A stretch of DNA of 31,273 nt from Acidobacteriota bacterium (GCA_027296385.1 JAPUJD010000237.1:1-31273); one strand, 5' to 3'; positions 20,542 through 30,656 are shown, counted from the stretch's first letter. A program made the numbers and translations. The notes: generated by a model from the sequence alone, not told the origin.

Positions 20542-21306
20542 CTAGACGGTTGTCTGCGCCAGATCGCGCCCATTCTCGTGGTCGGCTTCTCCGACCTCGA
20601 GGATGTTGGCGGACAGGAGTTGCTGGACCGTGGCGATGAAGAGGAAGTACGAGCCGCCGACGCGCTCGTAGTGAGCGCCCAGGCTCGAGAATGGCTCGTG
20701 GGTCGCCAGCACTTGGTGCCAGCGTGCCGGCGCATCGTCTGGCAGGTTCTCGCCGCCACCGATGAGAACCGTCTCGGTGCTCGCCAGCCCTGCGTCGAGG
20801 TCATGGAGCGCATCTAGCCGGCGCGACGCCTCCATGAGCACGAAGATGGCGTCGACCGGTTCCGGCCGCAGGGCGGGCGAGTTCTCGAGCGGTCGGCTCT
20901 CGGCCTGGATCCAGCCGGTCTTCCAGCTCACCGGCAGGGTCGCCAGGTTGACGATGTGATCGTGCAGGGCCTGACGCAGGGTCTCGGGCTCGAGAACGCC
21001 GAGCTCGACCATCGAAGCTCCAATCCGGCTTTGGGAGTCGCGACTATGGACGATGGCCGCGGCCAGGTCGACCTCGTCGATCAGCCCCTCGGAGAACAGG
21101 TGTCGGCCCAGGGCTTCGACCCGCCGGCTCGACGCCGCGTGCGTGATGCCTCCGTGCTCGCAGTGCAGGGTGATCCGGGCCTCGTCCGAGCGGAAGGCCA
21201 GGCGCCCGGAGAACTGCGAGCTCTTGGCCCACTGGAGAGCGTCCGCGGCGGAGAAACTGCCGAGCTTCGCCACCAGCTGCGGCTTGTCATCCTTCGATTG
21301 ACTCAT
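20542..21306 (-). CDS. DUF4388 (PATAN-like) protein
   Basis: A 254-residue cytoplasmic protein. The N-terminal part (about 10-100) has the DUF4388 pattern: L-G-S-F-S-A-A-D-A-L-Q-W, S-G-R-L-A-F-R-S-D, C-E-H-G-G-I-T-H-A and L-G-R-H-L. Such domains occur in response-regulator and signalling proteins and are common in Acidobacteriota and myxobacteria; the fold is linked to GTPase or motility signalling, but no activity is assigned. The C-terminal 150 residues are helical and unassigned. I chose the ATG at 21306, preceded by agaggg, over the one at 21333. It lies upstream of the eleven-gene operon on the same strand but is separated by 169 bp, so it may be independent. Confidence 0.75.
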   Translation of the reverse strand: MSQSKDDKPQLVAKLGSFSAADALQWAKSSQFSGRLAFRSDEARITLHCEHGGITHAASSRRVEALGRHLFSEGLIDEVDLAAAIVHSRDSQSRIGASMVELGVLEPETLRQALHDHIVNLATLPVSWKTGWIQAESRPLENSPALRPEPVDAIFVLMEASRRLDALHDLDAGLASTETVLIGGGENLPDDAPARWHQVLATHEPFSSLGAHYERVGGSYFLFIATVQQLLSANILEVGEADHENGRDLAQTTV

Positions 21307-21552
21307 CCATTTCCCTCTGGCCCTGTTCTCCATAACCGGTCACACCGGGGGGTTTCTTCCGGGCCAGGGCGCCAGGAGATCGGGGGTACGGGTGCGTAGG
21401 AGTCGAGGTGAGGAATTGTCCACAGCGCTGCCGCTTTTTGTCTTGTTCCGCTGCCAAATCCCGCTGGAACAGGGGCTCCGAGCGTGACAGGACTTGTACA
21501 TGCAAACCCGATACCGGACGCGGCGTCGTCCGCCGACGGAAAGCTCCTCTCG
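21307..21552. other. Intergenic region between same-strand genes
   Basis: 246 bp with no gene I can support. It holds a short hairpin, ccggt-cac-accgg, near 21340-21352, and one TTGTCCACA string (21416-21424) one mismatch from a DnaA box. A promoter for the DUF4388 gene should lie here, but I cannot place one. Confidence 0.3.
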
Positions 21553-23226
21553 TCACCGGGGAGGGGTCCGGGCCCGCTGGAGGCGGATCTCAGTCGCAGA
21601 CGCCCTGACCCGCTGGTTGACGCCGGGGTTCGCGAGCGGCTTGGTGCCGGTGCGGGTGACGACGGCGGCCGAATCCAGTTTCGCCGCTCCAGCCAGGCCG
21701 AAGATCGGGGCGGTCTGGCTCTGACTCAGGTAGCTGCCCCCGGCCCGAAGGAGCCAGCGCTGGTTGACTCCTCCCGCGACGACCTCGACGACGGCTCCCA
21801 GGCCATCGCGATTGCCTCCTGCACCCTCGACGTCCACCTGCAACCAGTTGCCATGGTCGCCGGTGTTCTCGAATACCTGCGCCGGACCTCCGTTGGTCGA
21901 GATCACCACGTCGAGATCGCCGTCCTGGTCGAGGTCTGCGTAGGCTGCGCCGCGGGCCACGCGCGGCGTCGCGAGATCTCCGCCGGAGCTGTCGGTGACC
22001 TCGGTGAAGCGACCACCGTCGTTGCGAAAGAGCTGGGTCGGCTGGGCGTAGGTGACGTTTGCCTTGATGGTCTCGATCTCGGGCTCCAGGTGGCCGTTGG
22101 CGACCAGCAGATCGAGGTCTCCGTCGAGGTCGTAGTCGAAGAAGAAGGTGGCGAAGGACAGATTGGGCAGGGTGGGGCGACCGATCTTGGCCGGAGCGGC
22201 GCTGTCGATGAAGAGCATGTCGCCGACGTTGTGGTAGAGCGCCACCATCTCGCCGTCGAAGTTGCCGATCACCAGGCTCTGGCGACCCGAGCCGTCGTAG
22301 TCCGCTGCGTCGATGCCCATGCCGCCGCGCGCCACGCCGTTCTCGTCGAAGGCCATCCCGGCGATGAGGCCGATCTCTTCAAAGGTGCCATCGCCGTTAT
22401 TGTGAAAGAGCAGATTGGGCTGAGTGTCGTTGGCCACCGCGAGGTCGAGCCAGAAGTCGTCGTCGAGATCCATCACCGCGACTCCCAGCGACTTGGCGTC
22501 GGGCTCGAACAGTCCCGCCTGGCGCGTCCAGTCGACGAAGGTGAAGTCGCCGGTGTTGTGGTAGAAGCGGGGCGACGCGCCCTCATAGGGCTCGGGCGTG
22601 CAGTAGCTCTTGTTCTTGCCGTCGAGCCGACAGATGAGGTCGGTCTCCGGTGTCCAGGTGACGTAGCGGGTGGCGAAGATGTCGAGCAGCCCGTCGTTGT
22701 CGGCGTCGAGCAGGGCGACCGAGGCGCCGAACTCGTACTCCCGGGAGAGGCCGGCCGCCGCGCTCACGTCGGTGAACTCGCCGCCTTCGTTTTGGAGCAG
22801 GATGTCGTTGCCGACACAGGAGATGTAGAGATCCTGGTCGCCGTCGTTGTCGAGATCACCGGCGGCGCCGCCCATGCAATAGGCCTCGATGGCCAGCCCG
22901 GCCGCCTTCGTCACATTGCGGAACTTCATGCCTCCGAGATTCTCGTAGAGCTGCTGAGTGCTGCTGCGTCCCGGCTTGCCCGGGAACTTGGTCCCGTTGA
23001 GGAAGAGCACATCGAGCTTGCCGTCCCCGTTGTAGTCGAAGAGCACCACCCCGGAGCCCATGGTCTCGGGGAGCCATTTCTGGCCGAAAGCCCCTGTGTT
23101 GTGCACGAAATCGATGCCGCTCGATGCGGTGACGTCGACGAAACGGATGGCGCCGGACTCCTGAGAGAAGGCGGCCGTCGAGGCGGCGGCGACCGTCATG
23201 GCTAGAGAGGTGAGGATGCATCGCAT
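21553..23226 (-). CDS. CRTAC1-family FG-GAP/ASPIC-UnbV secreted protein
   Basis: A 557-residue secreted beta-propeller. The signal peptide covers residues 1-21. Repeated calcium-type loops follow: D-Y-N-G-D-G-K-L-D, D-L-D-N-D-G-D-Q-D, D-A-D-N-D-G-L-L-D, D-Y-D-L-D-G-D-L-D and D-L-D-Q-D-G-D-L-D, as in FG-GAP/VCBS repeats. Near the C-terminus, N-R-D-G-L-G-A-V-V-E-V and G-G-S-Y-L-S-Q-S-Q match the ASPIC/UnbV domain. Its natural role is unknown; CRTAC1 proteins are very common in Acidobacteriota and Planctomycetes, usually beside a TPR protein, as here. It starts 21 bp after the cytochrome gene stop, so the two are one transcript. Confidence 0.88.
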   Translation of the reverse strand: MRCILTSLAMTVAAASTAAFSQESGAIRFVDVTASSGIDFVHNTGAFGQKWLPETMGSGVVLFDYNGDGKLDVLFLNGTKFPGKPGRSSTQQLYENLGGMKFRNVTKAAGLAIEAYCMGGAAGDLDNDGDQDLYISCVGNDILLQNEGGEFTDVSAAAGLSREYEFGASVALLDADNDGLLDIFATRYVTWTPETDLICRLDGKNKSYCTPEPYEGASPRFYHNTGDFTFVDWTRQAGLFEPDAKSLGVAVMDLDDDFWLDLAVANDTQPNLLFHNNGDGTFEEIGLIAGMAFDENGVARGGMGIDAADYDGSGRQSLVIGNFDGEMVALYHNVGDMLFIDSAAPAKIGRPTLPNLSFATFFFDYDLDGDLDLLVANGHLEPEIETIKANVTYAQPTQLFRNDGGRFTEVTDSSGGDLATPRVARGAAYADLDQDGDLDVVISTNGGPAQVFENTGDHGNWLQVDVEGAGGNRDGLGAVVEVVAGGVNQRWLLRAGGSYLSQSQTAPIFGLAGAAKLDSAAVVTRTGTKPLANPGVNQRVRASATEIRLQRARTPPR

Positions 23227-23247
23227 GACGAGGCCAGGCTAGCCGTT

Positions 23248-26085
23248 CTACCCGCCGGCGGTCACGGTCTCGGCGCCGCCGGCGCGATTCTGCGGGATCT
23301 CGTCCAACGGTACGGTCTTGTGCTCGAAGATGGCCTGGCGGCGGTTGTTGTCGTGCGGATTGGCCTTGAGGTAGTCCCTGGTGAGGACCTGACTCGACTC
23401 GTCGGCCTTGAACCGCTCGTAGTACTGTCGATGAAGGTTGGATGACTCGAGGTCGCCGGCCCCACGGTGGGAGAGCATCAGGTTGTAGTGCGCCGTCAGG
23501 TCTTCGGGATCGATGTCGAGCACGACGCCGAATTCCGTGATGGCTCTCGCGAAGTCGCGCTGCAGGAAGTAGATGCGGCCGATGGCGTTACGGACGACGC
23601 GATCGCGCGGGTAGTGCGCGGCCGCTCGCCGGAAATGCTCCAGGGCCGCTTCGTACTCGCCGAGCTCCTTGTCGACGACGCCGGTGAAGTAGTGGGCACG
23701 AGCCAGCTCCGGGTCGATCGCGAGTGCTTTCGTGAGCACCTCTCTGGCGGCGTCGAGATCGCCTTCGGCCAGTGCCACGCGACCGAGGTTGACCCAGCCA
23801 TCGACGTACTCGGGCTCCAGCTCCGTGACCCGGCGGAAGGCGCGCCGAGCGCCCCGCAGGTCTCCCTGCCGCAAGAGCCCGATGCCGTAGTCGTTCCAGC
23901 GCTCGCGATCGATCGAGGGCCGCTCGACCGCCTCCGACATGTCGGGCAGCACGGCGCCGGCTTCGGCCACCTGCAGGGTCGCCGTGTCCTCGGCCATGAC
24001 CACGATCGGCAGTCGGGGGATCTCCTTGAGCTCGCCGGAGACGTCGGACAGGTCGCCCGTAAAGACGAACTCGCGGTCGTCGAAGTCGGGGCCGAACTCG
24101 GCGCCCTCCTGGGCGGGATCGGGGACGCCGGCGTAGGCCCAATGGGTGTTGAACCAGCCGAACTTCCGGTAGTTGAGTCTGGCCTCGAGAGTGATGGTGT
24201 CGCCGGCATGCTCGGGGATGGCGAGGCGGAATCGCACCGTGTCGCCCGCCCCCGGGGGGATGAGCTTGACGTAGACCACCGCGCGGTTGGCGAAAGCGTT
24301 GCGCTTGTTGATCGGGTTGCCGTGGGCGTCGATCAACAGTGCCCGATAGAAGGCGGCGCCGGGCTCGACCGGCGAGTCTTCGTCCGCCATGCCGCTCCAA
24401 AACAGAACCTGACCGGTCTCGTCGGTGGCCTTGAGCTCGACCCAGACCTCGAAGGCGTCGACGGTTCCGCCGGGGAAGAAGTGGCCCACGCCGCGGGTGC
24501 GCACGACGACGTCGACCCGCATCGACTCGCCACGACGGACCGTCGCCGGGATCCGGTCGATGGGGGCGAAGAGTGTCTCCGCTTCGCCCGCGATCCTACC
24601 GCCGCGCCCGACCGCCATGCCCTGTTCCTCGCCGATGGCGAAGCTGGTCGCCAGGGCGGGACCCTCGAGCGTCATGGGGGTGCCGTCGGCGGTAGCGATC
24701 GGTTGCGCTTCGGTCATGGCGAAGATATCGACTGTCACCTGGCCTGCCTGCAGGAAGTCCGTCACGACCTTGAGCTGTTTCTCGTCCCGGTTGGCGATGG
24801 GAAGGGCCGTGTTGGCGCCAGGGAAACGGTGCGACCGGATGAGCCCATCATGATTCCCGGCGTCGTCGGACTCCACCATCGGCATGTGGCAGTCAAGGCA
24901 GTTGCGCGGCTCCGGCGGGTAGTAGAAAGAGCGCGCACCGAAGCCAGAGACGCCGCTCGCCTGCCAGTTGTCGTAGGAGTTGAAGCCGCGGATCCAACGG
25001 TAGTTGTTGACCGGTACGTCGAGGTGGACCTTGTGGCAGGTAGCGCAGAACTCGGCTGAGTTCTCGTTCTCGAAGAACGGCTTGATGAAGGTTCGCCGAT
25101 GAGGCTCCGGATCGAGCTTCACCAGGGTGTCGTGGATCTTGGTGAGCACGGGGTTCTCGCTCGTCGCCAGGTCATGTAGCGGCGGGACGGTAATCTCGTA
25201 GTCGCCCTGGCCCATGGAGCTCGCGACGCTCGAGATCATGTGGCAGGCGGTGCACGACAGGCCGGCCTGGGCCTCCCTGGTGTGCACGATCTCCTCGATC
25301 GGCCGGTCCATCATCCCGGACTGCAGGATCGCCGGATCGTGGCAGCCGCCGCACCATTTCGACGCCTGAATTCCCGCGACCTCCTGCATATACTCAATCG
25401 ACTTGCGATACCACTGATTGTTGAAGCTCGAGAAGTGGTGGGCCGAACTGTTCCACTGCTCGTATATGTTCGGGTGGCAGCCGGAGCGTGAACAGCTCTC
25501 GGACCCCATGTAGACCTTGGAGTCCACCGTGCCGCCGTGAGTGGTGCGCACAGAGGAGGGGAAGAACGGTCCGCTCTCGCCACCCATCGCCTCGCCGGCC
25601 ATGGTCAGCGGAGCCGGTGGGTTCGAGAATTGATAGCGCGGGTCGGGGTGGGTGTTCTGCCACCACAGCGCGGCCACCGCGGCCGCCATGGCTGCCGGCA
25701 GCCCGGCGGCGGCGAGCCGCCACCATCGCTTTCGGCGGTGCTCGGCCAACGCCACGATGAGCGCCGCGAGGCCGAGAAGGGCGAGGGCGATATGGGCGAC
25801 GAGCCAGGGACGGTTTCCGGTGGTGTTGTCGATGCGCCACAACCACAACGCGCAGGCGGCGGACAGCAGGAGGAGCGCACCACTGCCGAAGATCGCCCGG
25901 TTGGCGCGCTCTCGCCACCACCAGCGGCAGAACGGGACCAGCAGGGCGAGGCCCAAGACCAGGTGCAACATCACGTTGGCGAAGTAGAAGAGCACCGGAT
26001 CGCCAGTGGCGAAGAGGTAGGCGCTGTTGGCGACCAGAATTATCGCCCCCCAGAAGAGCCGACGGTTCATTCCACGTGGTTGCAT
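23248..26085 (-). CDS. Membrane-anchored multiheme c-type cytochrome with TPR domain
   Basis: A 945-residue protein. About five transmembrane helices lie in residues 8-142. The next part carries heme motifs C198-x4-C203-H204 and four CxxCH: C245, C278, C347 and C396. The CX4CH spacing is unusual for a covalently attached heme and may be a variant site or a non-heme site. A beta-rich region (about 430-720) precedes TPR repeats (about 735-900; for example W-V-N-L-G-R-V-A-L-A-E-G). Probably an electron-transfer or sensing protein in the periplasm. It pairs with the CRTAC1 gene downstream. The ATG at 26085 has no clear ribosome site; Met6 (26070) is an alternative start closer to the first helix. 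Confidence 0.8.
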   Translation of the reverse strand: MQPRGMNRRLFWGAIILVANSAYLFATGDPVLFYFANVMLHLVLGLALLVPFCRWWWRERANRAIFGSGALLLLSAACALWLWRIDNTTGNRPWLVAHIALALLGLAALIVALAEHRRKRWWRLAAAGLPAAMAAAVAALWWQNTHPDPRYQFSNPPAPLTMAGEAMGGESGPFFPSSVRTTHGGTVDSKVYMGSESCSRSGCHPNIYEQWNSSAHHFSSFNNQWYRKSIEYMQEVAGIQASKWCGGCHDPAILQSGMMDRPIEEIVHTREAQAGLSCTACHMISSVASSMGQGDYEITVPPLHDLATSENPVLTKIHDTLVKLDPEPHRRTFIKPFFENENSAEFCATCHKVHLDVPVNNYRWIRGFNSYDNWQASGVSGFGARSFYYPPEPRNCLDCHMPMVESDDAGNHDGLIRSHRFPGANTALPIANRDEKQLKVVTDFLQAGQVTVDIFAMTEAQPIATADGTPMTLEGPALATSFAIGEEQGMAVGRGGRIAGEAETLFAPIDRIPATVRRGESMRVDVVVRTRGVGHFFPGGTVDAFEVWVELKATDETGQVLFWSGMADEDSPVEPGAAFYRALLIDAHGNPINKRNAFANRAVVYVKLIPPGAGDTVRFRLAIPEHAGDTITLEARLNYRKFGWFNTHWAYAGVPDPAQEGAEFGPDFDDREFVFTGDLSDVSGELKEIPRLPIVVMAEDTATLQVAEAGAVLPDMSEAVERPSIDRERWNDYGIGLLRQGDLRGARRAFRRVTELEPEYVDGWVNLGRVALAEGDLDAAREVLTKALAIDPELARAHYFTGVVDKELGEYEAALEHFRRAAAHYPRDRVVRNAIGRIYFLQRDFARAITEFGVVLDIDPEDLTAHYNLMLSHRGAGDLESSNLHRQYYERFKADESSQVLTRDYLKANPHDNNRRQAIFEHKTVPLDEIPQNRAGGAETVTAGG

Positions 26086-26143
26086 CGCGGATGGAAACTA
26101 CAGCACCCGGGAAGGGAATTCCATCGTCGGGCCGAGGGACGGA

Positions 26144-26149
26144 TACAAT
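26144..26149 (+). promoter_or_regulatory. Extended -10 box (TACAAT) of a probable leaderless promoter
   Basis: TACAAT ends 7 nt before the ATG at 26157, so transcription would begin at or next to the A of the start codon. No Shine-Dalgarno precedes the ATG. This is the pattern of leaderless mRNAs. A -35 is not evident. The same 71-bp gap must hold a promoter for the divergent cytochrome gene. Confidence 0.5.
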
Positions 26150-26156
26150 CCGGCGC

Positions 26157-27221
26157 ATGACGGATCCAGTCCGCCCACCGGAGATCGCCGAAGCCCTGGG
26201 GCGCCGCGTCATGGGCCAGCCGGAGGCGGTCAAGGAGCTGTCGATCGCCTTGGCCAAGAAGCTCCAGGGCCTGTCGGCCGGCAACGTGCTGATGGTGGGC
26301 TCTTCGGGGACCGGCAAGACCACCCTGATGCGTGCCATCGAGGTCTGGCTGGCCGCCCGCGAAGATCCCCGTCAGGACTGGCCTCTGATCCGCGTTCACG
26401 CCAACGTCCTGGCCGAAGAGTCGTCACGCGACCGCCCCGGTGAGTCGATTCTCCTCCGACTGCTCGAGCGCACGCGCGAGCGCTATGATGAGCTTCCGAC
26501 TCCACAGCTCCTCGAGCGGGCTGCCAACGGCCTGGTCTTCGTCGATGAGGTCGACAAGATCCGCAGCCACGTGGGCGGTGAGCCGAACACGAGAGGCATC
26601 CGGGCTCAAGAGGCTCTCCTGACCCTGATCGAGAATGAAGCGGTGCCCGTCCGGCTGCCGGACTGGGCGGGTGGCGAGGCGGTGACGGTCGACGCGTCGC
26701 GACTGCTCTTTGTTGCTGCCGGGGCCTTCGAAGGACTCTATGAAGCGGTCTACGACCGGGTGACGATCGGAGCCGACCGGGGCTCGCTACGGGCCATGAG
26801 TGTCTTCGAGAATGCCGGCACAGTGCGCCAGGAACTGCAGTTCTCATTGCGGGACTGGCTGCGCTACGAAGACCTGTTCGACTACGGCCTGACGCCGCAG
26901 TTCCTGGCGCGGTTCGATTCGCTCGTCCTGCTCGACGACTTGAGCGAGGACGTGCTGGTCGAGATCTTCCTCGACGATCCTGAGTCCGGCCTACAGCAGG
27001 CGCGGGAGTACTTCTCTTCCCTCGGGGTCGAAATAGCGATCTCGCCCGCCGCCGTGCGCCGCATAGCCCAAGAGGCCGTGCGTCAACCTCGGCTCGGCGC
27101 CCGTGCCCTCAAGGAGGTCTTCCGGCGGGTGATGAGGGAGGTCGAGTTCGACCCCAAGGCCAACGTCGGCTCCGTGCTGATGGTCGACCTGCCCGAGGTC
27201 GAAGAGGCATTGAAGCGCTAG
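26157..27221 (+). CDS. ClpX-like AAA+ ATPase lacking the zinc-binding domain
   Basis: A 354-residue HCLR-clade AAA+ protein, like the ATPase core of ClpX. Walker A G48-S-S-G-T-G-K-T-T, Walker B L-V-F-V-D130-E131-V-D-K-I, sensor-1 area F-V-A-A-G-A-F (ClpX has G-A-F-x-G), arginine finger region F-L-A-R252-F-D, and sensor-2 G-A-R316-A-L-K. The N-terminal zinc-binding domain of ClpX is missing, and no I/L-G-F loop for ClpP docking is evident. It is therefore likely a stand-alone remodelling ATPase or has another partner; no protease gene is adjacent. The ATG at 26157 follows a -10 box by 7 nt (see promoter). An open frame 27 codons longer has no supporting features. Confidence 0.83.
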   Translation: MTDPVRPPEIAEALGRRVMGQPEAVKELSIALAKKLQGLSAGNVLMVGSSGTGKTTLMRAIEVWLAAREDPRQDWPLIRVHANVLAEESSRDRPGESILLRLLERTRERYDELPTPQLLERAANGLVFVDEVDKIRSHVGGEPNTRGIRAQEALLTLIENEAVPVRLPDWAGGEAVTVDASRLLFVAAGAFEGLYEAVYDRVTIGADRGSLRAMSVFENAGTVRQELQFSLRDWLRYEDLFDYGLTPQFLARFDSLVLLDDLSEDVLVEIFLDDPESGLQQAREYFSSLGVEIAISPAAVRRIAQEAVRQPRLGARALKEVFRRVMREVEFDPKANVGSVLMVDLPEVEEALKR

Positions 27222-27333
27222 CAAGCCCCTAGTCGGCCTTGGCGTGCCAGCCAATGGACGCCCCGACGTCGCGATCGGAGCGGCACGTTCCAGTTGCATC
27301 GCTCCCGCGACAGCCTCGGGGACAGGACGGGCG

Positions 27334-28014
27334 TTACGACATGGGGTTGCTGCGGCTCCGCCACCAGCGAATCGCGGGGGCGACGAGGCTCATCGCCAGG
27401 AGGCTCAGGACGATGAGCCCGGCGTTGCGTAGCGTGCGCGCTTGATCGCGGCCCGTGGCGGTGATGAGCAGATGGCCGACGTAGGTGTAGATGCCTATGG
27501 GGATCGTCATCCCGACGATCGAGGAGAGCAAGAAGGGCAGGCTGCGCATCCCCGCCAGCGCGCCGGCGTAGTTGACCACCGCCAGGGGCGCCATGAACCG
27601 AGCCCGAACCATGGCCCAGAAGCCATGCTGGCCCATGAGCCGGTCGAGCTTGGCCGACCGCTCTGGCCCCAGGATCCTGGTCACGAAGTCGCGTCCCAGC
27701 GCTCGGGCCAGGGCGTGCCCGACGAGGGCAGCGAGCATGCATCCGAACCAGCCGAGCAGCCAGCCGCGCCACGGTCCGTAAACGGCGCCGGCGATGAGCA
27801 CGGGCGCCGTTGCTGGGATCGGCATGCAGCCGGCGACGACGAACAACCCAAGGATGGCCAGCGGCGTCCACCAGCGTCCTCGCAGGCCCAGCACCCTTTC
27901 CTCCAGTGATCCCTCGCCCAACCAATCGACGAGGCCCAGCTGGTAGGCTACCGCGAGTCCTACGACTGCCAAGGCGACCAGCAGGGCAAAGCGGACCGCC
28001 GGCGACAGCTTCAC
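27334..28014 (-). CDS. TVP38/TMEM64 (DedA/VTT) family membrane protein
   Basis: A 226-residue protein with about five to six hydrophobic segments. Features fit the VTT domain: G-C-M-P-I-P-A-T-A-P-V-L-I-A-G-A-V-Y-G, then R-F-M-A-P-L-A-V-V-N-Y-A-G-A-L-A-G (compare the R-x-x-P-x-x-x-x-x-Y-x-x-G motif of TVP38). Members are thought to act as lipid scramblases or to affect envelope homeostasis. The start is a GTG at 28014, 10 bp after the YggX-like stop, so it is probably co-transcribed with the sugar-nucleotide genes. A second, unrelated VTT domain sits in the fusion protein at 12730-15312. Confidence 0.8.
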   Translation of the reverse strand: MKLSPAVRFALLVALAVVGLAVAYQLGLVDWLGEGSLEERVLGLRGRWWTPLAILGLFVVAGCMPIPATAPVLIAGAVYGPWRGWLLGWFGCMLAALVGHALARALGRDFVTRILGPERSAKLDRLMGQHGFWAMVRARFMAPLAVVNYAGALAGMRSLPFLLSSIVGMTIPIGIYTYVGHLLITATGRDQARTLRNAGLIVLSLLAMSLVAPAIRWWRSRSNPMS

Positions 28015-28024
28015 GTGCCTGCTA

Positions 28025-28348
28025 CTACTCCGACTCGTCGTCAGCAGGGTTCTTCAGATTGACGTCAGGCGGCAGGGACGAAGGAGCGTTGGGCGCCGGC
28101 CGCGATCCTTCTGCGTCGAGAGCGAAGAACTCGCGCATCTGGTCGATCAGCGCGGGCAACGCTTGCGCATCCATGAAGTTGAGCTTGAGCTCGTTGATGA
28201 CCATGACTTCGGCGCGCTGCCATTCGTTCCAGCAGTCGACGCAGATCCTTGCCCGCACCTCCTGCTCCAACGCCGGGGTATAGAAGACTGCGCCCTCGAT
28301 GGCCGGAGCTTCCCGCAGACAACGAGTACACAAGAGGGTCGGGCTCAT
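28025..28348 (-). CDS. YggX-like protein with four zinc-ribbon cysteines
   Basis: A 107-residue cytoplasmic protein. The core C-V-D-C-W-N-E-W-Q and V-I-N-E-L-K-L-N-F-M-D-A-Q resembles the YggX (Fe(II)-trafficking/oxidative damage protection) pattern of W-x-x-W-x-x-x-x-x-x-x-I-N-E-x-x-L-N. It adds C7-x2-C10 and C36-x2-C39, a four-cysteine set that could bind zinc or iron, whereas classical YggX carries a single Cys near the N-terminus. The C-terminal 30 residues are Pro-rich and acidic. It is the fourth visible gene of the minus-strand cluster, after UDP-sugar genes. Function in iron or oxidative stress is inferred from the family. Confidence 0.65.
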   Translation of the reverse strand: MSPTLLCTRCLREAPAIEGAVFYTPALEQEVRARICVDCWNEWQRAEVMVINELKLNFMDAQALPALIDQMREFFALDAEGSRPAPNAPSSLPPDVNLKNPADDESE

Positions 28349-28377
28349 CTCTTTGACCTTTCGACGGTCGTACGCCT

Positions 28378-29321
<944 letters not shown>

Positions 29322-29325
<4 letters not shown>

Positions 29326-30647
29326 GCCGTGGGCTCCGTGGGATGACCCTCAGGCCGTCCGAGTGAGACGTAGCGAAAGCCGGCGGCTCCCATCTTGGCG
29401 GGCTCGTAGATGTTGCGCAAGTCGACGATCAGAGGCTTCTTGAGCAGGTTCTTGAGGCGTTCGGTGTCGAGCAACCGGAATCGGTTCCACTCGGTGACGA
29501 TGACGAGGCCATCAGCGCCCTTGGCTGCCTGGTAGGGACTGTCGCAGAAGGCGACGTCGTCCCAGAGCTCCCGACAGGTATCCATGGCGGCGGGATCGAA
29601 GGCGCGCACGGTGGCGCCGCCAGCGCGCAAGGCGTCCACGATGGTCAACGCCGCCGATTCCCGGATGTCGTCGGTCTCGGGCTTGAAGGACAGCCCCAGC
29701 ACCGCGACGGTCTTGCCGTCGACGCCGCCGAAAGCCGTGGTGATCTTGTCGACCATCCGGTCTCGGGTCTGATCGTTGGCCTCGATGACCGCCTCCATGA
29801 TCCTGAACCGGAGCCCGTGGTCGCGGGCGATCTGGGCGACGGCACGGGAGTCCTTGGGAAAGCAGGAACCGCCGTAGCCGGGCCCGGGATGCAGGAATTT
29901 GGACCCAATCCGCTTGTCGAGACCCATGCCCCGAGCCACCGTCTCGATGTCCGCCCCCAGCTTCTCGCACAGATGCGCCACCTCGTTGACGAATGAGATC
30001 TTCGTTGCCAGGAAGCCGTTGGAGGCGTACTTGATGAGCTCGGCACTCTCGACGTCGGTGACGACGAACGGTACGTCGGCGACCCGCAATGGCGAGTAGA
30101 TCTCGAGCATCATCTCGATGGCGCGTCGATCCCGACTGCCGATGACCACGCGATCCGGGTTCATGAAGTCTTCGATCGCCGAACCCTCACGCAGGAACTC
30201 GGGATTGCTCACCACCGCGAAGTCGTCGCTCGAGCTCACCTCGCGAACGATGTCGGCGATCATCTGGCCTGTGCCGATGGGAACCGTGCTCTTGGTCACG
30301 ATCGCCTTGAAGGCGTTCAGGTGGTGGCCGATCGACTCGGCCACCTGCCGGATGTACTTGAGATCGGCCGAGCCGTCCCGCTTCGGCGGCGTACCGACGG
30401 CGATGAAGATGACCTGCGATTCCTCCACGGCAGGCCCGAGTTCCGTGGTGAACCGGAGCCGGCCCTGGTCCATGTTCTTGCGCACCAGCTCGTCGAGGCC
30501 GGGCTCGTAGATCGGGATCTCACCGCCCTGGAGAGCCTCGATCTTGGCCTCGTCGACATCCACTCCGGTGACGTACATGCCGAAGTCGGCCAGGCACGAG
30601 CCCGTGACCAGGCCGACGTAGCCACTTCCGACGACACAGATTCTCAT
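29322..30647 (-). CDS. ugd: UDP-glucose 6-dehydrogenase
   Basis: A 441-residue NAD-dependent enzyme that oxidises UDP-glucose to UDP-glucuronate. The N-terminal Rossmann loop is V-G-S-G-Y-V-G (6-12), then I-Y-E-P-G-L and V-G-T-P. The catalytic Cys262 lies in G-Y-G-G-S-C-F-P-K-D; K206 and N210 are in A-E-L-I-K-Y-A-S-N, and the C-terminal domain has G-L-S-F-K-P-E-T-D-D-I-R. Length is as expected. It sits 9 bp after the epimerase gene and overlaps the decarboxylase gene by four bases, making one transcription unit for UDP-GlcA and its products. Confidence 0.95.
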
Positions 30648-30656
30648 TGTCTCAAG

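Noticed and set aside
21416..21424. TTGTCCACA, one mismatch from a DnaA box
   Set aside because: It is a single copy with no clustered boxes, AT-rich unwinding region or dnaA/dnaN nearby, so it gives no evidence for an origin.
21484..23205. Long plus-strand open frame opposite the CRTAC1 gene
   Set aside because: It mirrors the Asp/Gly-rich propeller codons in antisense, is Val/Glu-rich and has no recognisable domain; a GC-rich shadow.
23467..25059. Long plus-strand open frame opposite the cytochrome
   Set aside because: Antisense shadow; the minus strand carries clear CxxCH and TPR motifs.
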